The notes: generated from the letters alone by a model not told the origin. A DNA stretch of 49,175 nucleotides from Singulisphaera sp. GP187 (GCA_945907755.1 CAMDTN010000017.1:1-49175); one strand, 5' to 3'. Positions 24,610 through 33,783 are shown, numbered from the stretch's first letter. Made by a program: numbers and translations.

Positions 24610-25119
24610 ATGCTGTGGATGTTTCTCCTGGCCACGGCGTTGCTGGCGCTGCCAAGCTGCGCCTCGCGTGTGCTGTTGATCGAATCCGAGCCCTCAGGTG
24701 CCGAGGTGGTCCTCGACGGACGCGTGGTTGGCATCACTCCCGTGAGCGTGCCTTTCCGCTATGGCGGCAGCAGCGAGGTCATCCTCCTAGCCGCAGGCTG
24801 CAAGCCTGCCATCGTGTTTCATGACAGCGCACGGTTTTGGCGCGACACCCCGCCTTTTGACGCCGTGACCGATTTGCTTGCCGGCAGCGAGCAACAAGTC
24901 CTGCGGGTCACGCTGGATCCAGAGCCCTCTCTGGCTGCATGGGACGCCGACAAGGACGGGCTGCTGCGCGGGTTGCGCGAGCGCGCCGCCGCACTGAAAG
25001 CTCGGGCCGAAGCTGCCATCTTGGAAGCAGCGCCGCGCGAGGCCCCTCCCGCGCGTCGCCTCGCCAAAGTTCCTTCACGGACTTCACTTGGAGCGCAGGA
25101 ACCCCTGCTGATACGGTGA
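24610..25119 (+). CDS. PEGA-domain lipoprotein
   Basis: About 169 residues. The N-terminus MLWMFLLATALLALPSCASR is a lipoprotein signal with Cys at position 17. A PEGA domain follows: IESEPSGAEVVLDGRVVGIT, PVSVPFRYGG and EVILLAAGCKPA, a beta-rich surface fold named for its PEGA motif (here PSGA). The C-terminal part is helical and Ala/Arg-rich. Probably anchored in the envelope; role unknown. ATG 24562 would add 16 basic residues before the signal; ATG 24610 gives a standard signal peptide. It is the first protein gene after the tRNAs and lies 25 bases before mcsA. Confidence 0.75.
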   Translation: MLWMFLLATALLALPSCASRVLLIESEPSGAEVVLDGRVVGITPVSVPFRYGGSSEVILLAAGCKPAIVFHDSARFWRDTPPFDAVTDLLAGSEQQVLRVTLDPEPSLAAWDADKDGLLRGLRERAAALKARAEAAILEAAPREAPPARRLAKVPSRTSLGAQEPLLIR

Positions 25120-25144
25120 TGGCCCTGTCGGAGCCTGTTGCAGA

Positions 25145-25678
25145 ATGATGTGCCAAGCCTGCCAAAAGGCCGAAGCCACGGTGACGCTGAAGCAAGTCAT
25201 CGCCGGCCACAAGGACGAGCTTGCGCTCTGCGCGCGCTGCGCTGCAGAGTTAGGCGCCGCCATCGCTCCAGAGCTCATCTTGCAGCATGTGGCCCAACCG
25301 GCACCGCTCGATGCGCCCGACACGCTCGGCACCGCAAAGAAACGGCCGTCCAAATCCAAGCGCGCTCGCCCCGTGCTCACTTGCAAGTCTTGCGGCTCGA
25401 CTTTGGCGCAACTCAAAGAAACCGGGCGCTTGGGCTGCGCCGAAGACTACAAAGTGTTTGCCACAGCCATCACCCGGCTGTTGCTGACTGTTCAAGGTGC
25501 CACCGAACATCGTGGACGCCAACCAGCGCGCGTTGCGGCGCGCCAAGCGCACGAGCGGCGTGTGGCTGCGCTGAAGATCGAGTTGGATCTGGCCATCTTC
25601 AAAGAAGATTATGAACGCGCAGCAACGCTACGCGACATGCTGCAATGCCTCGAAGATGGAGGCGCCGCAAGTGCGTGA
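25145..25678 (+). CDS. mcsA: McsA-like zinc-finger/UVR protein, activator of McsB
   Basis: 177 residues. Paired cysteines MCQAC and LCARC form the first zinc site; TCKSC and a single Cys in RLGCAEDY form the second. In McsA proteins the last pair is normally CxxC, so one ligand is replaced by Asp here. The C-terminus has a UVR motif (AALKIELDLAIFKEDYERAA, then TLRDML), shared with UvrB, UvrC and ClpC. McsA stimulates the arginine kinase McsB and bridges to ClpC. It overlaps mcsB by 23 bases, and the order mcsA-mcsB-clpC matches Firmicutes, without ctsR in front. Confidence 0.85.
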   Translation: MMCQACQKAEATVTLKQVIAGHKDELALCARCAAELGAAIAPELILQHVAQPAPLDAPDTLGTAKKRPSKSKRARPVLTCKSCGSTLAQLKETGRLGCAEDYKVFATAITRLLLTVQGATEHRGRQPARVAARQAHERRVAALKIELDLAIFKEDYERAATLRDMLQCLEDGGAASA

Positions 25679-26729
25679 ACCTGAAGCCTACTCGGGCCAA
25701 GATGGCTGGACGCGCGGCAACGGCCCAGAGGCCGATGTGGTGCTGAGCACGCGCGTGCGTCTCGCCCGCAATGTCGCCGACTTCCACTTCCCCGCGCGGC
25801 TCGACGACGAAACGCGCACGCGCCTGCAAGCGCGCATGATCACGGCCATCGACGACGCCAAGCTCGCCGATGACGTGCGTCACGAAGACTTGACCCAATC
25901 CAACGCGCTGCACCGCCAACTGTTATGGGAGCGCAACCTCATCAGCCGCGAAGCCATGCAAAGCAAGGGCGTGCGCGGCGTCAGTTGGTCGCCCGCCAAA
26001 CAGTTCAGCATCATGACCAACGAAGAAGACCACCTCCGCATCCAAGCGCTGCGCGCGGGTCTTGCAACGGCGGAAGCCCTTGCCTGCGCGCTGGAAGTCG
26101 ACACGCGCTTGGACGCGCGCCTCGAATACTCATGGAGTCCGCAACTGGGCTATCTCACCGCCTGCCCCACCAACGTTGGTACAGGGCTGCGCATCAGCGT
26201 CATGTTGCATGTCCCCGCACTGGTCCAAACGCGCCAGTTGGACAAGGTGAACAAGGCCACTGCAGAAGTCGGATTGACAGTGCGCGGATACCACGGTGAA
26301 GGCAGCAAGGCCTTGGGCGATGTGATCCAGATTTCCAACCAACGCACCCTTGGTAGTTCGGAGGCAGAGCTACTGGAAACGGTGCAGACCATGTTGGTGA
26401 AGGTGGTCGAGTACGAACGGCTGATGCGCGAGAAGCTGCTCGCGGAGTCGAAGACCTCCGTTGAGGACCATATTTGGCGCTCGGTGGGCACCCTGCGCCA
26501 CGCTCGAAAGCTGGCGATGGAAGAGACCCTCGGGCTGCTATCGGCAGTGCGTCTTGGGATCAACCTAAAGCTGCTTCCGACCATGGGTTTGGACGCTATG
26601 AACGAGTTGGTCGTGCTCAGCCAGCCCGCCCATCAACAATCGCTGCACGGAAAGGCCATGGACGCCGATGACCGGGATATAGCTCGGGCGGCGTGGCTGC
26701 GCGATAGGTTTAAGCCCGAGTCGAATTGA
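25656..26729 (+). CDS. mcsB: protein arginine kinase McsB
   Basis: 357 residues of the phosphagen-kinase fold that phosphorylates arginines in proteins, tagging them for ClpC. Visible are VVLSTRVRLARNVADF (ATP phosphate binding), GVSWSPAKQFSIMTNEEDHL, TACPTNVGTGLRISVMLHV with the catalytic Cys region, and GYHGEGSKALGDVIQISNQR. Near the C-terminus RDIARA matches the RDxxRA phospho-arginine binding motif known in McsB. The start ATG 25656 (MEAPQVREP) lies inside the mcsA end. A gap of 188 bases separates it from clpC, with no CIRCE or CtsR-like operator visible. Confidence 0.95.
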   Translation: MEAPQVREPEAYSGQDGWTRGNGPEADVVLSTRVRLARNVADFHFPARLDDETRTRLQARMITAIDDAKLADDVRHEDLTQSNALHRQLLWERNLISREAMQSKGVRGVSWSPAKQFSIMTNEEDHLRIQALRAGLATAEALACALEVDTRLDARLEYSWSPQLGYLTACPTNVGTGLRISVMLHVPALVQTRQLDKVNKATAEVGLTVRGYHGEGSKALGDVIQISNQRTLGSSEAELLETVQTMLVKVVEYERLMREKLLAESKTSVEDHIWRSVGTLRHARKLAMEETLGLLSAVRLGINLKLLPTMGLDAMNELVVLSQPAHQQSLHGKAMDADDRDIARAAWLRDRFKPESN

Positions 26730-26917
26730 ATACGGCCCGCGCTTTGCGTTGAGATAGGTGCTGAGCGGCTGTCGCCGCGGCAACGTATTCTCTCTTAGGC
26801 TGATTCCTGCTGGATCCACACGGTGTGTGGGGGGAAAAGGCCGATGGTGTCTGCAACATTCCTGCCACGACGGCAGGACTGGCTGACGGCGTGGCTGACC
26901 ACGCTGGGAGGTCTGCG

Positions 26918-29434
26918 ATGTTTGATCGCTACACGGATAGGGCGCGCAAAGTCATGGGTCTGGCTCGCCAAGAGGCGCAGCGCCTGAACCATGAGTACAT
27001 CGGCACCGAGCATGTCTTGCTTGGGCTGCTGCAAGAGGGCAGCGGCGTGGCCGCTGGCGTGCTGAAGAACTTGGATGTGGACCTCAAACGGGTCCGCCAA
27101 GAAATCGAGAAGATGGTGAAGATGGGCTCGGGCATGATCACCATGGGTCAGCTCCCCTTCACACCCCGCGTCAAAGTGGTGCTGGAACTAGCCCTCGAAG
27201 AAGCTAGTAGCTGCGGCCATAACTATGTGGGAACCGAACACTTGCTGCTCGGCCTGATCAAAGAAAAGGACGGCAAGGCCGCCAAGGTTTTGCAGTCCCT
27301 CGGAATCAAGCTGGAAGCAGTGCGCGAAGAAGTGCTGGAGTTTCTCGGCTCTGATGTGCCAGGACCCGACGGTGAGAAAGACCCAGCCGCTGGGCCTCCC
27401 GGCCAACCGCCAGCGGGCCCCGCTGGGACGGCAACCACCGGCAAGTCGAAGACGCCCGCGCTGGACAACTACGGACGCGACCTGACCGAGATGGCCCGCG
27501 AAGGCAGCCTCGACCCGGTGATCGGCCGCGCCAAGGAAATCGAACGCGTGATCCAGATCTTGTCGCGCCGCACGAAGAACAACCCGGTGCTCTTAGGCGA
27601 AGCCGGCGTGGGCAAGACCGCCATCGTCGAAGGCCTCGCACAATCGGTGATCAAAGGCGATGTGCCCGAAGTGTTGTTGGAAAAGCGCATCGTAGTTTTG
27701 GACTTGGCCATGATGGTGGCCGGCACCAAGTACCGCGGCCAGTTTGAAGAACGCATCAAAGCCGTCATGGCCGAAGTGCGCCGCAACCGCAACATCATTC
27801 TGTTCATCGACGAGCTGCACACGTTGGTGGGCGCAGGTGGTGCCGAAGGGGCCATCGACGCCAGCAATGTGCTCAAGCCCGCACTGTCGCGCGGCGAAGT
27901 GCAGTGCATCGGCGCCACAACCCTCGACGAGTACCGCAAGTACATTGAAAAGGACGGCGCACTGGAACGCCGTTTCCAAACCATCATTGTCGAACCACCC
28001 AGCCGCGACGAAGCGCTGGAGATTCTGAAGGGTCTGCGCGATCGCTACGAAGCGCACCACCGCGTGCGCTACACCGACGACGCGCTGGAAGCCGCCGTGG
28101 AGTTCTCCACGCGCTACATCGTCAGCCGTTTCTTGCCGGACAAAGCCATCGATGTGATGGACGAAGCCGGTGCGCGCGTACGCCTGAAGGCCATGACGCA
28201 GCCGCCCAACCTGAAGGAGTTGGAGGCCGAGATTCAGCGTGTAGACAAGGAGAAGGACGAAGCTGTCAACAACCAGGACTTCGAGCGCGCAGCCCAACTG
28301 CGCGACACTTCTTACAACCTGCGCAAGAAGAAGGACGACATCCAGGCTGACTGGAAAGAGCAGACGCGCAACCGCGATCTCGTGGTGGACGGTGAAGTCA
28401 TCGCCGAAACCGTCTCGAAGATGACTGGCATTCCGCTGCAACGCTTGGATTGCGGCGAGGCCGAACGCCTGCTGCACATGGAAGATGAGTTGCACCGCAC
28501 GGTCATCTCGCAAGACGAAGCCATCAAGGCCATCGCCAAAGCAGTGCGCCGTTCGCGCTCGGGTTTGAAAGATCCACGCCGCCCCATGGGCTCGTTCATC
28601 TTCTTAGGCCCCACGGGTGTGGGTAAGACGCACTTGGCCAAGCAGCTCGCCAAGTTCATGTTTGGCAGCGAAGACGCGCTGATTCAGATCGACATGTCTG
28701 AGTACAGCGAGAACTTCAACGCCAGCAAGCTGGTGGGAGCGCCCCCAGGCTATGTGGGCTACGAAGAAGGCGGGCAACTGACCGAGAAGGTGCGCCGACG
28801 CCCCTACTCCGTGGTGCTACTCGACGAAATCGAGAAGGCCCACCACGACATCTTCAACATGCTCCTCCAGATCATGGAGGAAGGCCGCCTCACCGATTCC
28901 TTCGGGCGTCACATCGACTTCAGGAACACCATCCTGATCATGACCTCGAACATCGGTGCCAGCATCATCAAGAACAAGTCGACATTCGGCTTCAGCGCAG
29001 ACAGCACCGCCGATCAAGACCGGGCGCGTATGAAAACCATGCTGAGGGGCGAGGTCGATCGCTTCTTCCGCCCAGAATTCTTGAACCGCGTCGACGACAT
29101 GATCTTCTTTTCGCAACTCGGCCGCGACGACCTCAAGCAGATCGTGGATGTGCAGTTGAAGGATTTGTACGCACGCCTCAAGGTGCGCGAAATCGAGCTG
29201 GTCTTGGGTGACGACGCCAAGGAGTTCTTGCTCGAGAAGGGCTACTCCCCAGAGTTTGGCGCCAGACCCATGCGCCGCGCCATCGAGCGCTTCATCGAAG
29301 ACCCGCTGAGCGAAGAAATTCTCCGCGGCCATGTGAAGAACAAAATGCGCATCGAAGTGGAAGTTCGCCCCGACGAACTCGCATTCCATGCACAACCACG
29401 CGAGCAAACCGCGCCTCTACCCATTCAGCCATAA
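26918..29434 (+). CDS. clpC: ATP-dependent Clp protease ATP-binding subunit ClpC
   Basis: 838-residue Hsp100 unfoldase. The N-domain (1-145) has double Clp_N repeats, [20 protein letters not shown] and [21 protein letters not shown] Pro/Gly linker (about 150-185) follows. The D1 AAA+ domain has Walker [16 protein letters not shown] and Walker [20 protein letters not shown]-type middle region (about 440-480, [13 protein letters not shown]) marks ClpC rather than ClpB. D2 has Walker [17 protein letters not shown] and [20 protein letters not shown]. The ClpP-contact loop appears as FGF (about 690). A strong GGGAGG ribosome site sits before ATG 26918. It would degrade arginine-phosphorylated proteins with ClpP, which is not in the window. 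Confidence 0.97.
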   Translation: MFDRYTDRARKVMGLARQEAQRLNHEYIGTEHVLLGLLQEGSGVAAGVLKNLDVDLKRVRQEIEKMVKMGSGMITMGQLPFTPRVKVVLELALEEASSCGHNYVGTEHLLLGLIKEKDGKAAKVLQSLGIKLEAVREEVLEFLGSDVPGPDGEKDPAAGPPGQPPAGPAGTATTGKSKTPALDNYGRDLTEMAREGSLDPVIGRAKEIERVIQILSRRTKNNPVLLGEAGVGKTAIVEGLAQSVIKGDVPEVLLEKRIVVLDLAMMVAGTKYRGQFEERIKAVMAEVRRNRNIILFIDELHTLVGAGGAEGAIDASNVLKPALSRGEVQCIGATTLDEYRKYIEKDGALERRFQTIIVEPPSRDEALEILKGLRDRYEAHHRVRYTDDALEAAVEFSTRYIVSRFLPDKAIDVMDEAGARVRLKAMTQPPNLKELEAEIQRVDKEKDEAVNNQDFERAAQLRDTSYNLRKKKDDIQADWKEQTRNRDLVVDGEVIAETVSKMTGIPLQRLDCGEAERLLHMEDELHRTVISQDEAIKAIAKAVRRSRSGLKDPRRPMGSFIFLGPTGVGKTHLAKQLAKFMFGSEDALIQIDMSEYSENFNASKLVGAPPGYVGYEEGGQLTEKVRRRPYSVVLLDEIEKAHHDIFNMLLQIMEEGRLTDSFGRHIDFRNTILIMTSNIGASIIKNKSTFGFSADSTADQDRARMKTMLRGEVDRFFRPEFLNRVDDMIFFSQLGRDDLKQIVDVQLKDLYARLKVREIELVLGDDAKEFLLEKGYSPEFGARPMRRAIERFIEDPLSEEILRGHVKNKMRIEVEVRPDELAFHAQPREQTAPLPIQP

Positions 29435-29506
29435 TGCAGCGTGATAAGGTGCGGCCCCACTGAACGCGGCCGCCCCTGCCGACGCTAATGCCAAACGGGG
29501 GCCCCC

Positions 29507-30484
29507 ATGGAGGCTCCCGTTCTCATGCGCTATGTCGGCTTAGGACTGGTTCTCTCGTTGCTCTGCGCCGCCGCTGTTGTGGTGCTGGTCGATCGCTCCC
29601 GCGGTGGGCCCCCGCCATCAGCGGAGCTACTGGAAGGCCTAGAGCGGCGCCTTGCTGCGCTGGAGCAGCGCTTGGCAGCCCCAGCCCGCGGCAACAACGA
29701 CCCGCGCACTCTCGCGGAAATCGCGCAGTTGTGTGAGGACACCCAAGGTTTGGTGCTGGACGGCGAGCGCGGCCTGCGGCGCGATCTGCAAGGGATCTAC
29801 GAGCGCTTGCTAGCGCGGCTCGACGAGATCAGCCTGCGCAATGCGGCAGCGAGTGCCGCTGCAGACCCAGCCGCGCGCGAGAAAGTGCATGCGCGCCTCA
29901 CCGAACTGGGCATCATCTTGCGCTTGGATGTCGGCGAAGTGGAATTGAGCGGCGCATTCTCTGAAACCGATCGCCCCTTGGAGTTCCTCGCCGTCGCGCC
30001 GGGCGGGCGCGCCTACGAAGCGCTGTTCTTGATTGATGTAGCGCCGGCAGCCTTGAAGGTAGCCATCGAAGAACTGGGTTTCGCAGAAAATGACCCCGAC
30101 CCCGAGACTTTTCGCTGGGCGGACAGCACGCGTGGCGTGTTCGTGTATGCACAGTGGGAAGGCCAAGCGCACCCATGCCGCGTTGAAGACTTGGTGTGGA
30201 ATCGCGAAACCGACACGATCATGCAACGCACGCCATGGATGTTCACTGCCTCGCGCTTCTTTACCGACACGCGCACTTGGGAGCGCCACTTCGCGGCTGA
30301 GCTCTACAAAAACTTGATGGCGTTGTCCCTGACCTATGCCGCCGAAGCCCTGCTTGCCAATCCGTTGGAGTGCGCATCCAACGAGAACATCTTCTTCCCC
30401 AACAAGGACCGTTGCCCGAAAAGCGGCACCAAAGCGAAGTTGATCTTGCGGAAAGAAGCGCAGCCCGAGTGGGACAAGCCCTGA
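29507..30484 (+). CDS. membrane-anchored YdjY-domain protein
   Basis: About 325 residues from ATG 29507, or 319 from ATG 29525 (MRYVGLG), which follows GGAGG. One N-terminal helix (VGLGLVLSLLCAAAVVVLVD) anchors it. A coiled region (about 38-120, rich in Leu/Arg/Glu) follows. A YdjY-like domain (about 130-240) reads LGIILRLDVGEVELSGAF, PLEFLAVAPGGRAYEALFLI and DVAPAALKVAIEELGF. The C-terminus is unrecognised (SRFFTDTRTWERHFAAELYK, NIFFPNKDRCP). YdjY domains are common in planctomycetes, function unknown. It overlaps the following Ala-rich gene. Confidence 0.75.
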   Translation: MEAPVLMRYVGLGLVLSLLCAAAVVVLVDRSRGGPPPSAELLEGLERRLAALEQRLAAPARGNNDPRTLAEIAQLCEDTQGLVLDGERGLRRDLQGIYERLLARLDEISLRNAAASAAADPAAREKVHARLTELGIILRLDVGEVELSGAFSETDRPLEFLAVAPGGRAYEALFLIDVAPAALKVAIEELGFAENDPDPETFRWADSTRGVFVYAQWEGQAHPCRVEDLVWNRETDTIMQRTPWMFTASRFFTDTRTWERHFAAELYKNLMALSLTYAAEALLANPLECASNENIFFPNKDRCPKSGTKAKLILRKEAQPEWDKP

Positions 30485-31614
30485 GAGGGCCCGGACTGCC
30501 GCTTGGAATCCCGCCGAGCGACGAACTGAATGCGTTGCTGCGCAAGGCCGCTCGACGCGCGCGCTGCAGCGCAGCGCTGGAAGTGAGCGCGTGGCCGTTG
30601 CTGCTGCTGGCCTCTGCCGTGTTCCTGTGGGAAACGCTGGCGCGAGTGGTCTGGATGCCGCAAAGTTCCGGCCTTGCCTTGGGGCTAGGCATGATTGGAT
30701 TGGGCGCTGGACTGCTGCGTGCCAGTCGCACGCCAACGGCATGCGCAGTGCTGCACGAAGCCGGCAACATCGCTGGCAGCCCGCTGCTTTTTGCGAGCCT
30801 CGAACACAGCGAGAACAGTGCGTTGGGGGCGCTCGTAAGAGCACGCGCGGCAGCGCAGGCCGCCGCGCCCTCGGCCACCACAGCACCTCCCCCGAAACTC
30901 GCGGTGCGCTTGCTGCCGTTGGCTTTGCTGTTGGCGGTTTTGGCCGCGGCAGTTCCGGGCCGCGAGGCGCGCGCGACGCCCTACGCAGACAGCGCACACA
31001 GCGTCCGAGCCGCGCTGGATGCAGCGCGTGCGACGCTTGTTTACCAAGCGCCGCAGAGCGCGAATGTCCTGACCGCAGACCCTGCCAAGAAGCCCGCAAT
31101 GCTGACGGCGGAGGCCGCAGCAGTGGAAGCAGCGCTGCAAGCTGATGTGCGCGCCTTGGCCCGCGTCGCCGCCGCGTTGCCCGTGGCTGATGCCGCCACG
31201 ACAGCACAAGCACTGGCAGCACTCGCAGAAAAGCTGCGCAGCAACGCCGCGTCGCAAGAAGAACGCGAAGCGCTCAGCACCGCGATCAGCGCTGCGCGCA
31301 CGGTGGTGCCAAGCGGCGAAGTTGCGGCGCTGTTGGCTCGCTTGCAACAAGAGCTTGCTGCGGGCTCCAGCGACGGCGCTGCGTCGGCATTGGCTGCACT
31401 GGCAGCGGCCGCCGCAGCACGCGCGCCAGCGTTGGACGCGGTGCAGCAGTTGCAATTCGTTTTGCGCGCAACACACACGGGCGCGCCAACAACCAGCGAA
31501 GCGCAAGAGCGCGATGACTTGCGCTCAGCCGACAGAAACGGCGCGCGCAGCAGCACAGCAGAGCGCCAACGCGAACCGCAACATGCACGCGTGCTCGAAC
31601 GCTATTTCCGCTGA
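30469..31614 (+). CDS. Ala-rich membrane protein, unknown
   Basis: About 381 residues from a GTG at 30469 that overlaps the YdjY-domain gene by 16 bases; no ATG gives a sensible start. Two hydrophobic segments come early (about 37-53, WPLLLLASAVFLWETLA; 61-80, SGLALGLGMIGLGAGLL) and a third at about 140-157 (LLPLALLLAVLAAAVPG). The remaining 220 residues are extremely Ala-rich with heptad-like Leu/Arg/Gln, predicted helical or coiled. The tail is polar (RSSTAERQREPQHARVLERY). I do not recognise the family. It is probably co-transcribed with clpC or the YdjY gene, since a terminator follows at 31689. Confidence 0.6.
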   Translation: MGQALRGPGLPLGIPPSDELNALLRKAARRARCSAALEVSAWPLLLLASAVFLWETLARVVWMPQSSGLALGLGMIGLGAGLLRASRTPTACAVLHEAGNIAGSPLLFASLEHSENSALGALVRARAAAQAAAPSATTAPPPKLAVRLLPLALLLAVLAAAVPGREARATPYADSAHSVRAALDAARATLVYQAPQSANVLTADPAKKPAMLTAEAAAVEAALQADVRALARVAAALPVADAATTAQALAALAEKLRSNAASQEEREALSTAISAARTVVPSGEVAALLARLQQELAAGSSDGAASALAALAAAAAARAPALDAVQQLQFVLRATHTGAPTTSEAQERDDLRSADRNGARSSTAERQREPQHARVLERYFR

Positions 31615-31650
31615 GCTTTGCGCACGGCGAGATACAAACAACTAAGCGCG

Positions 31651-31660
31651 TGTCTCGACA
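31651..31660 (+). repeat. TGTCTCGACA repeat, copy 1
   Basis: TGTC-TC-GACA, a near-palindrome, followed directly by GCACAT. A second copy lies 115 bases downstream; a 9-bp inverted repeat sits between them. Confidence 0.5.
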
Positions 31661-31688
31661 GCACATATCTGGGCGTGATTACGGCGAG

Positions 31689-31739
31689 AAAACGCACCTA
31701 TCCGCCTTGATTACCTTCATTTCGTGAAAGTGCGTTTTT
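31689..31739 (+). terminator. terminator after the clpC-side genes
   Basis: AAAACGCAC (31689-31697) pairs perfectly with GTGCGTTTT (31730-31738) and a fifth T follows. The 32-base interior holds a small TTCA/TGAA hairpin. A-rich and T-rich arms suit bidirectional intrinsic termination. Confidence 0.6.
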
Positions 31740-31765
31740 GGCACGGAACTTGGCAAATGCGCCTT

Positions 31766-31799
31766 TGTCTCGACAAAGCTGCACATGCCCCCTTATCCT
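31766..31799 (+). promoter_or_regulatory. candidate promoter with TGTCTCGACA copy 2 over the -35
   Basis: Second TGTCTCGACA at 31766-31775, followed after five bases by GCACAT. Its TCGACA serves as a -35 (five of six to TTGACA), then an 18-base spacer and TATCCT (31794-31799), the same -10 as the whiG promoter. The leader to ATG 31850 contains CTGCAG-TCG-CTGCAG and GCAAT-GA-ATTGC inverted repeats. The repeat overlapping the -35 would suit a repressor site. Confidence 0.45.
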
Positions 31800-31849
31800 G
31801 CCCTGCAGTCGCTGCAGGTTCGCAATGAATTGCAACGAGGAGGACGCCC

Positions 31850-32902
31850 ATGGCCACCCCTGAGCCAAAGCCAGATGCCAAGTTAGATGCCCTTCCGCCC
31901 TCCGTGCAAGGCGAAGAAGCGGATGAATTGTTGGCCGGTTGGTTTGATGGCCACCGTGCCGGACGCGCCCAGACTTTTAACGAGGTTGCCGATTGCTTGG
32001 CTCCTCATGGCTACTCCATAGAGCACGACGAACTGCTGCGCTGTGGTGGCGAACCATCGCCCCGCTGCGTGGTTCCTGCCCCGGACAACGACGGCAACGA
32101 CCCGCGCTACGCCGAAGGCTATGAACAGGGCTTTGCTGCGGCACGGGCGCGCCTCGTGATGCATGTGCGCGAGCAGTTGGCGCAAGACGGACATTTTTTG
32201 TCGGATGGCTTGCGTGTGCTGACACATGCGGAAGCCTCTGATTTTGTGGATGGGCTCTGCCCTGTCCAAGACCTGCCGCACCGGAACGATCTGGCCGCCG
32301 CCATTCCGGAGGGAGGAATGTGGAATATGGTTGTTCGAAGCTTCACTCGTAGGGCAGCGATCATTACCGTTGGCACCACCATCGTCGCAGCCAGCCTTGG
32401 CTGGATCGGGGCCATGCAATTGGCCCGCCCAGCGCCCGCACCACCGCCACCCACTTGGACGCCGCCGAGTTGCTGGGATGCAACCGGCGCTTTGCCACGG
32501 CAAATGCTGCTGGCCATCGACGAGACTGCCTTCAACTTAGAACAAGCAGAGGGCGTTCCCTCTCCGACGCTGCTGACGCACATGCAGCAGATATTTGCAT
32601 TGCAAGATTCTGTAGGGGAGCTCGGCAGGAGTCTGTATTGCCGTTGGATTGGCGAGCGCGACCGCAGCGAGTATGTGGCGGCTCTGCTGACACAACTGAA
32701 CCCCACGCTGCAAGGTGCACCGGCACGCGGCGGCATCTTGAAGGCCGTCGGGCTGCTGCATCACAACAACCTGCCCAGCATCATCACGACGGCGCACCGC
32801 CAGACGCTACAGGCCTACCAAGCCAGCCAACTGGAAAACGACGAACACAACTGGGACATCCTGGAGCGGCTTGTGGAGGCGCTTGTAGCCGCGGGGATCT
32901 AA
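31850..32902 (+). CDS. unknown single-pass membrane protein
   Basis: 350 residues. The N-terminal 160 residues are soluble and acidic (ADELLAGWFDGHRAGRAQTF, DPRYAEGYEQGFAAARARLV). One membrane helix spans about 168-190 (RRAAIITVGTTIVAASLGWI). A Pro-rich hinge (ARPAPAPPPPTWTPP) leads to a helical C-terminal domain (about 210-350) with two Cys (PSCWD, SLYCRW). There is no signal peptide, so the N-terminus is probably cytoplasmic. A very strong GAGGAGG ribosome site precedes it. The Ig-like 84-aa gene follows after four bases. I recognise no family; base use looks slightly less GC-skewed than its neighbours, which might indicate acquisition. Confidence 0.65.
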   Translation: MATPEPKPDAKLDALPPSVQGEEADELLAGWFDGHRAGRAQTFNEVADCLAPHGYSIEHDELLRCGGEPSPRCVVPAPDNDGNDPRYAEGYEQGFAAARARLVMHVREQLAQDGHFLSDGLRVLTHAEASDFVDGLCPVQDLPHRNDLAAAIPEGGMWNMVVRSFTRRAAIITVGTTIVAASLGWIGAMQLARPAPAPPPPTWTPPSCWDATGALPRQMLLAIDETAFNLEQAEGVPSPTLLTHMQQIFALQDSVGELGRSLYCRWIGERDRSEYVAALLTQLNPTLQGAPARGGILKAVGLLHHNNLPSIITTAHRQTLQAYQASQLENDEHNWDILERLVEALVAAGI

Positions 32903-32906
32903 CCCC

Positions 32907-33161
32907 ATGTCCATCACAAATGTCACCTATGACCCAAACCCGCCTCGCGCGGGCCAGCCGGTGACGATCACTTTCGAAACACCCCAAAGCATGTATCCGA
33001 CTCCGGATGTCAGACTCAAGGTGGGCCGAGAACTGGAGACTCCCCTGCCCGTAACCCGCACCAAGAGCAACAAGTGGCAGATCACGGTCACCGCTACGAC
33101 GCCGACCTCCGGCAGCATCACCATTGTGCAAGGCACGATGATCAAGATCTTGAGCATCTGA
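32907..33161 (+). CDS. 84-aa Ig-like beta protein, unknown
   Basis: 84 residues, a single beta-sandwich-like unit: ITNVTYDPNPPRAGQPVTIT, then FETPQSMYPTPDVRLKVG, KWQITVTATTPTSGSITIVQ. The opening N-P-P-x-x-G-x-P-V-x-I pattern is typical of IPT/Ig-like bacterial domains. Unusually it has no signal peptide and stands alone. It is separated by four bases from the membrane protein before it, so the two probably work together. Function unknown. The downstream 46 bases are unremarkable. Confidence 0.6.
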   Translation: MSITNVTYDPNPPRAGQPVTITFETPQSMYPTPDVRLKVGRELETPLPVTRTKSNKWQITVTATTPTSGSITIVQGTMIKILSI

Positions 33162-33207
33162 TTCACTCGATCTCGGATGCTGCGCGGCGCAGCTTCGCGC
33201 GCTTGGC

Positions 33208-33717
33208 TCAGCGCACGCGCGGTGTGAAACTCAAACTGGCGCTGTTGATGCAGTAGCGCAAATGCGTCGGCGGCGGGCCGTCTTCGAACACATGCCCAAG
33301 ATGGCTGTCGCAGCGCGCGCAAGTGACTTCCGTGCGCACCATTCCGTGCGAAATGTCGCGATGCTCGGCGATGCGACCGGGTGCCACCTGCTCGAAAAAA
33401 CTGGGCCAGCCGCAACCGGCATCAAACTTCGCATCGGAAACGAACAAGTGCGTGCCGCAACCAATGCACGCATACAAGCCGGCGTCTTTGACATTCCAGA
33501 ACGCGCCACTGAAAGCGCGCTCGGTGCCTTTCTTGCGCGCCACGTCGAATTGCTGCGGCGTTAGTAGCGCGCGCCATTCCGCCTCGGTCCGCGAGATCTT
33601 GTCTGCCGCCACGGGTGAATCCTCCTTGGGCTGCAAGCGTGGCGAGCCGTGTTCATCGACGCCGCCGCAAGCCGCCAACAGCAGTCCAAACAAAACGCAT
33701 AGTTTCTTGCTGCTCAC
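33208..33717 (-). CDS. msrB: lipoprotein peptide-methionine (R)-S-oxide reductase
   Basis: About 169 residues from GTG 33717. The N-terminus [16 protein letters not shown] is a lipoprotein signal, so this MsrB acts at the envelope. The catalytic domain shows CIGCGTHLF and [16 protein letters not shown], two zinc CxxC pairs, GCGWPSFFE, and the catalytic Cys in [12 protein letters not shown]. It reduces methionine-R-sulfoxide in exported proteins. GTG starts a few codons upstream are possible. Divergent from lutA across 66 bases. Confidence 0.9.
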   Translation of the reverse strand: MSSKKLCVLFGLLLAACGGVDEHGSPRLQPKEDSPVAADKISRTEAEWRALLTPQQFDVARKKGTERAFSGAFWNVKDAGLYACIGCGTHLFVSDAKFDAGCGWPSFFEQVAPGRIAEHRDISHGMVRTEVTCARCDSHLGHVFEDGPPPTHLRYCINSASLSFTPRVR

Positions 33718-33783
33718 AGGCACCAATGATAGCCGCACGCCGCGCTTCACAGACGCGTACTCAGCAGGCACAATCCGTAGCGC

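Noticed and set aside
26730-26917. heat-shock operator (CIRCE or CtsR type) before clpC
   Set aside because: Searched by eye for TTAGCACTC/GAGTGCTAA and CtsR heptad repeats; none found.
29810-31222. 470-aa open frame on the minus strand
   Set aside because: Antisense to the YdjY-domain and Ala-rich genes; Arg/Ala/Pro-rich composition typical of GC-rich shadow frames, no motif.
31738-31755. sigma54-like promoter TTGGCACGGAACTTGGCA before the unknown cassette
   Set aside because: The GG and GC pairs are 11 bases apart instead of the strict 10, and the site overlaps the terminator arm. A sigma70-like element just downstream fits better.
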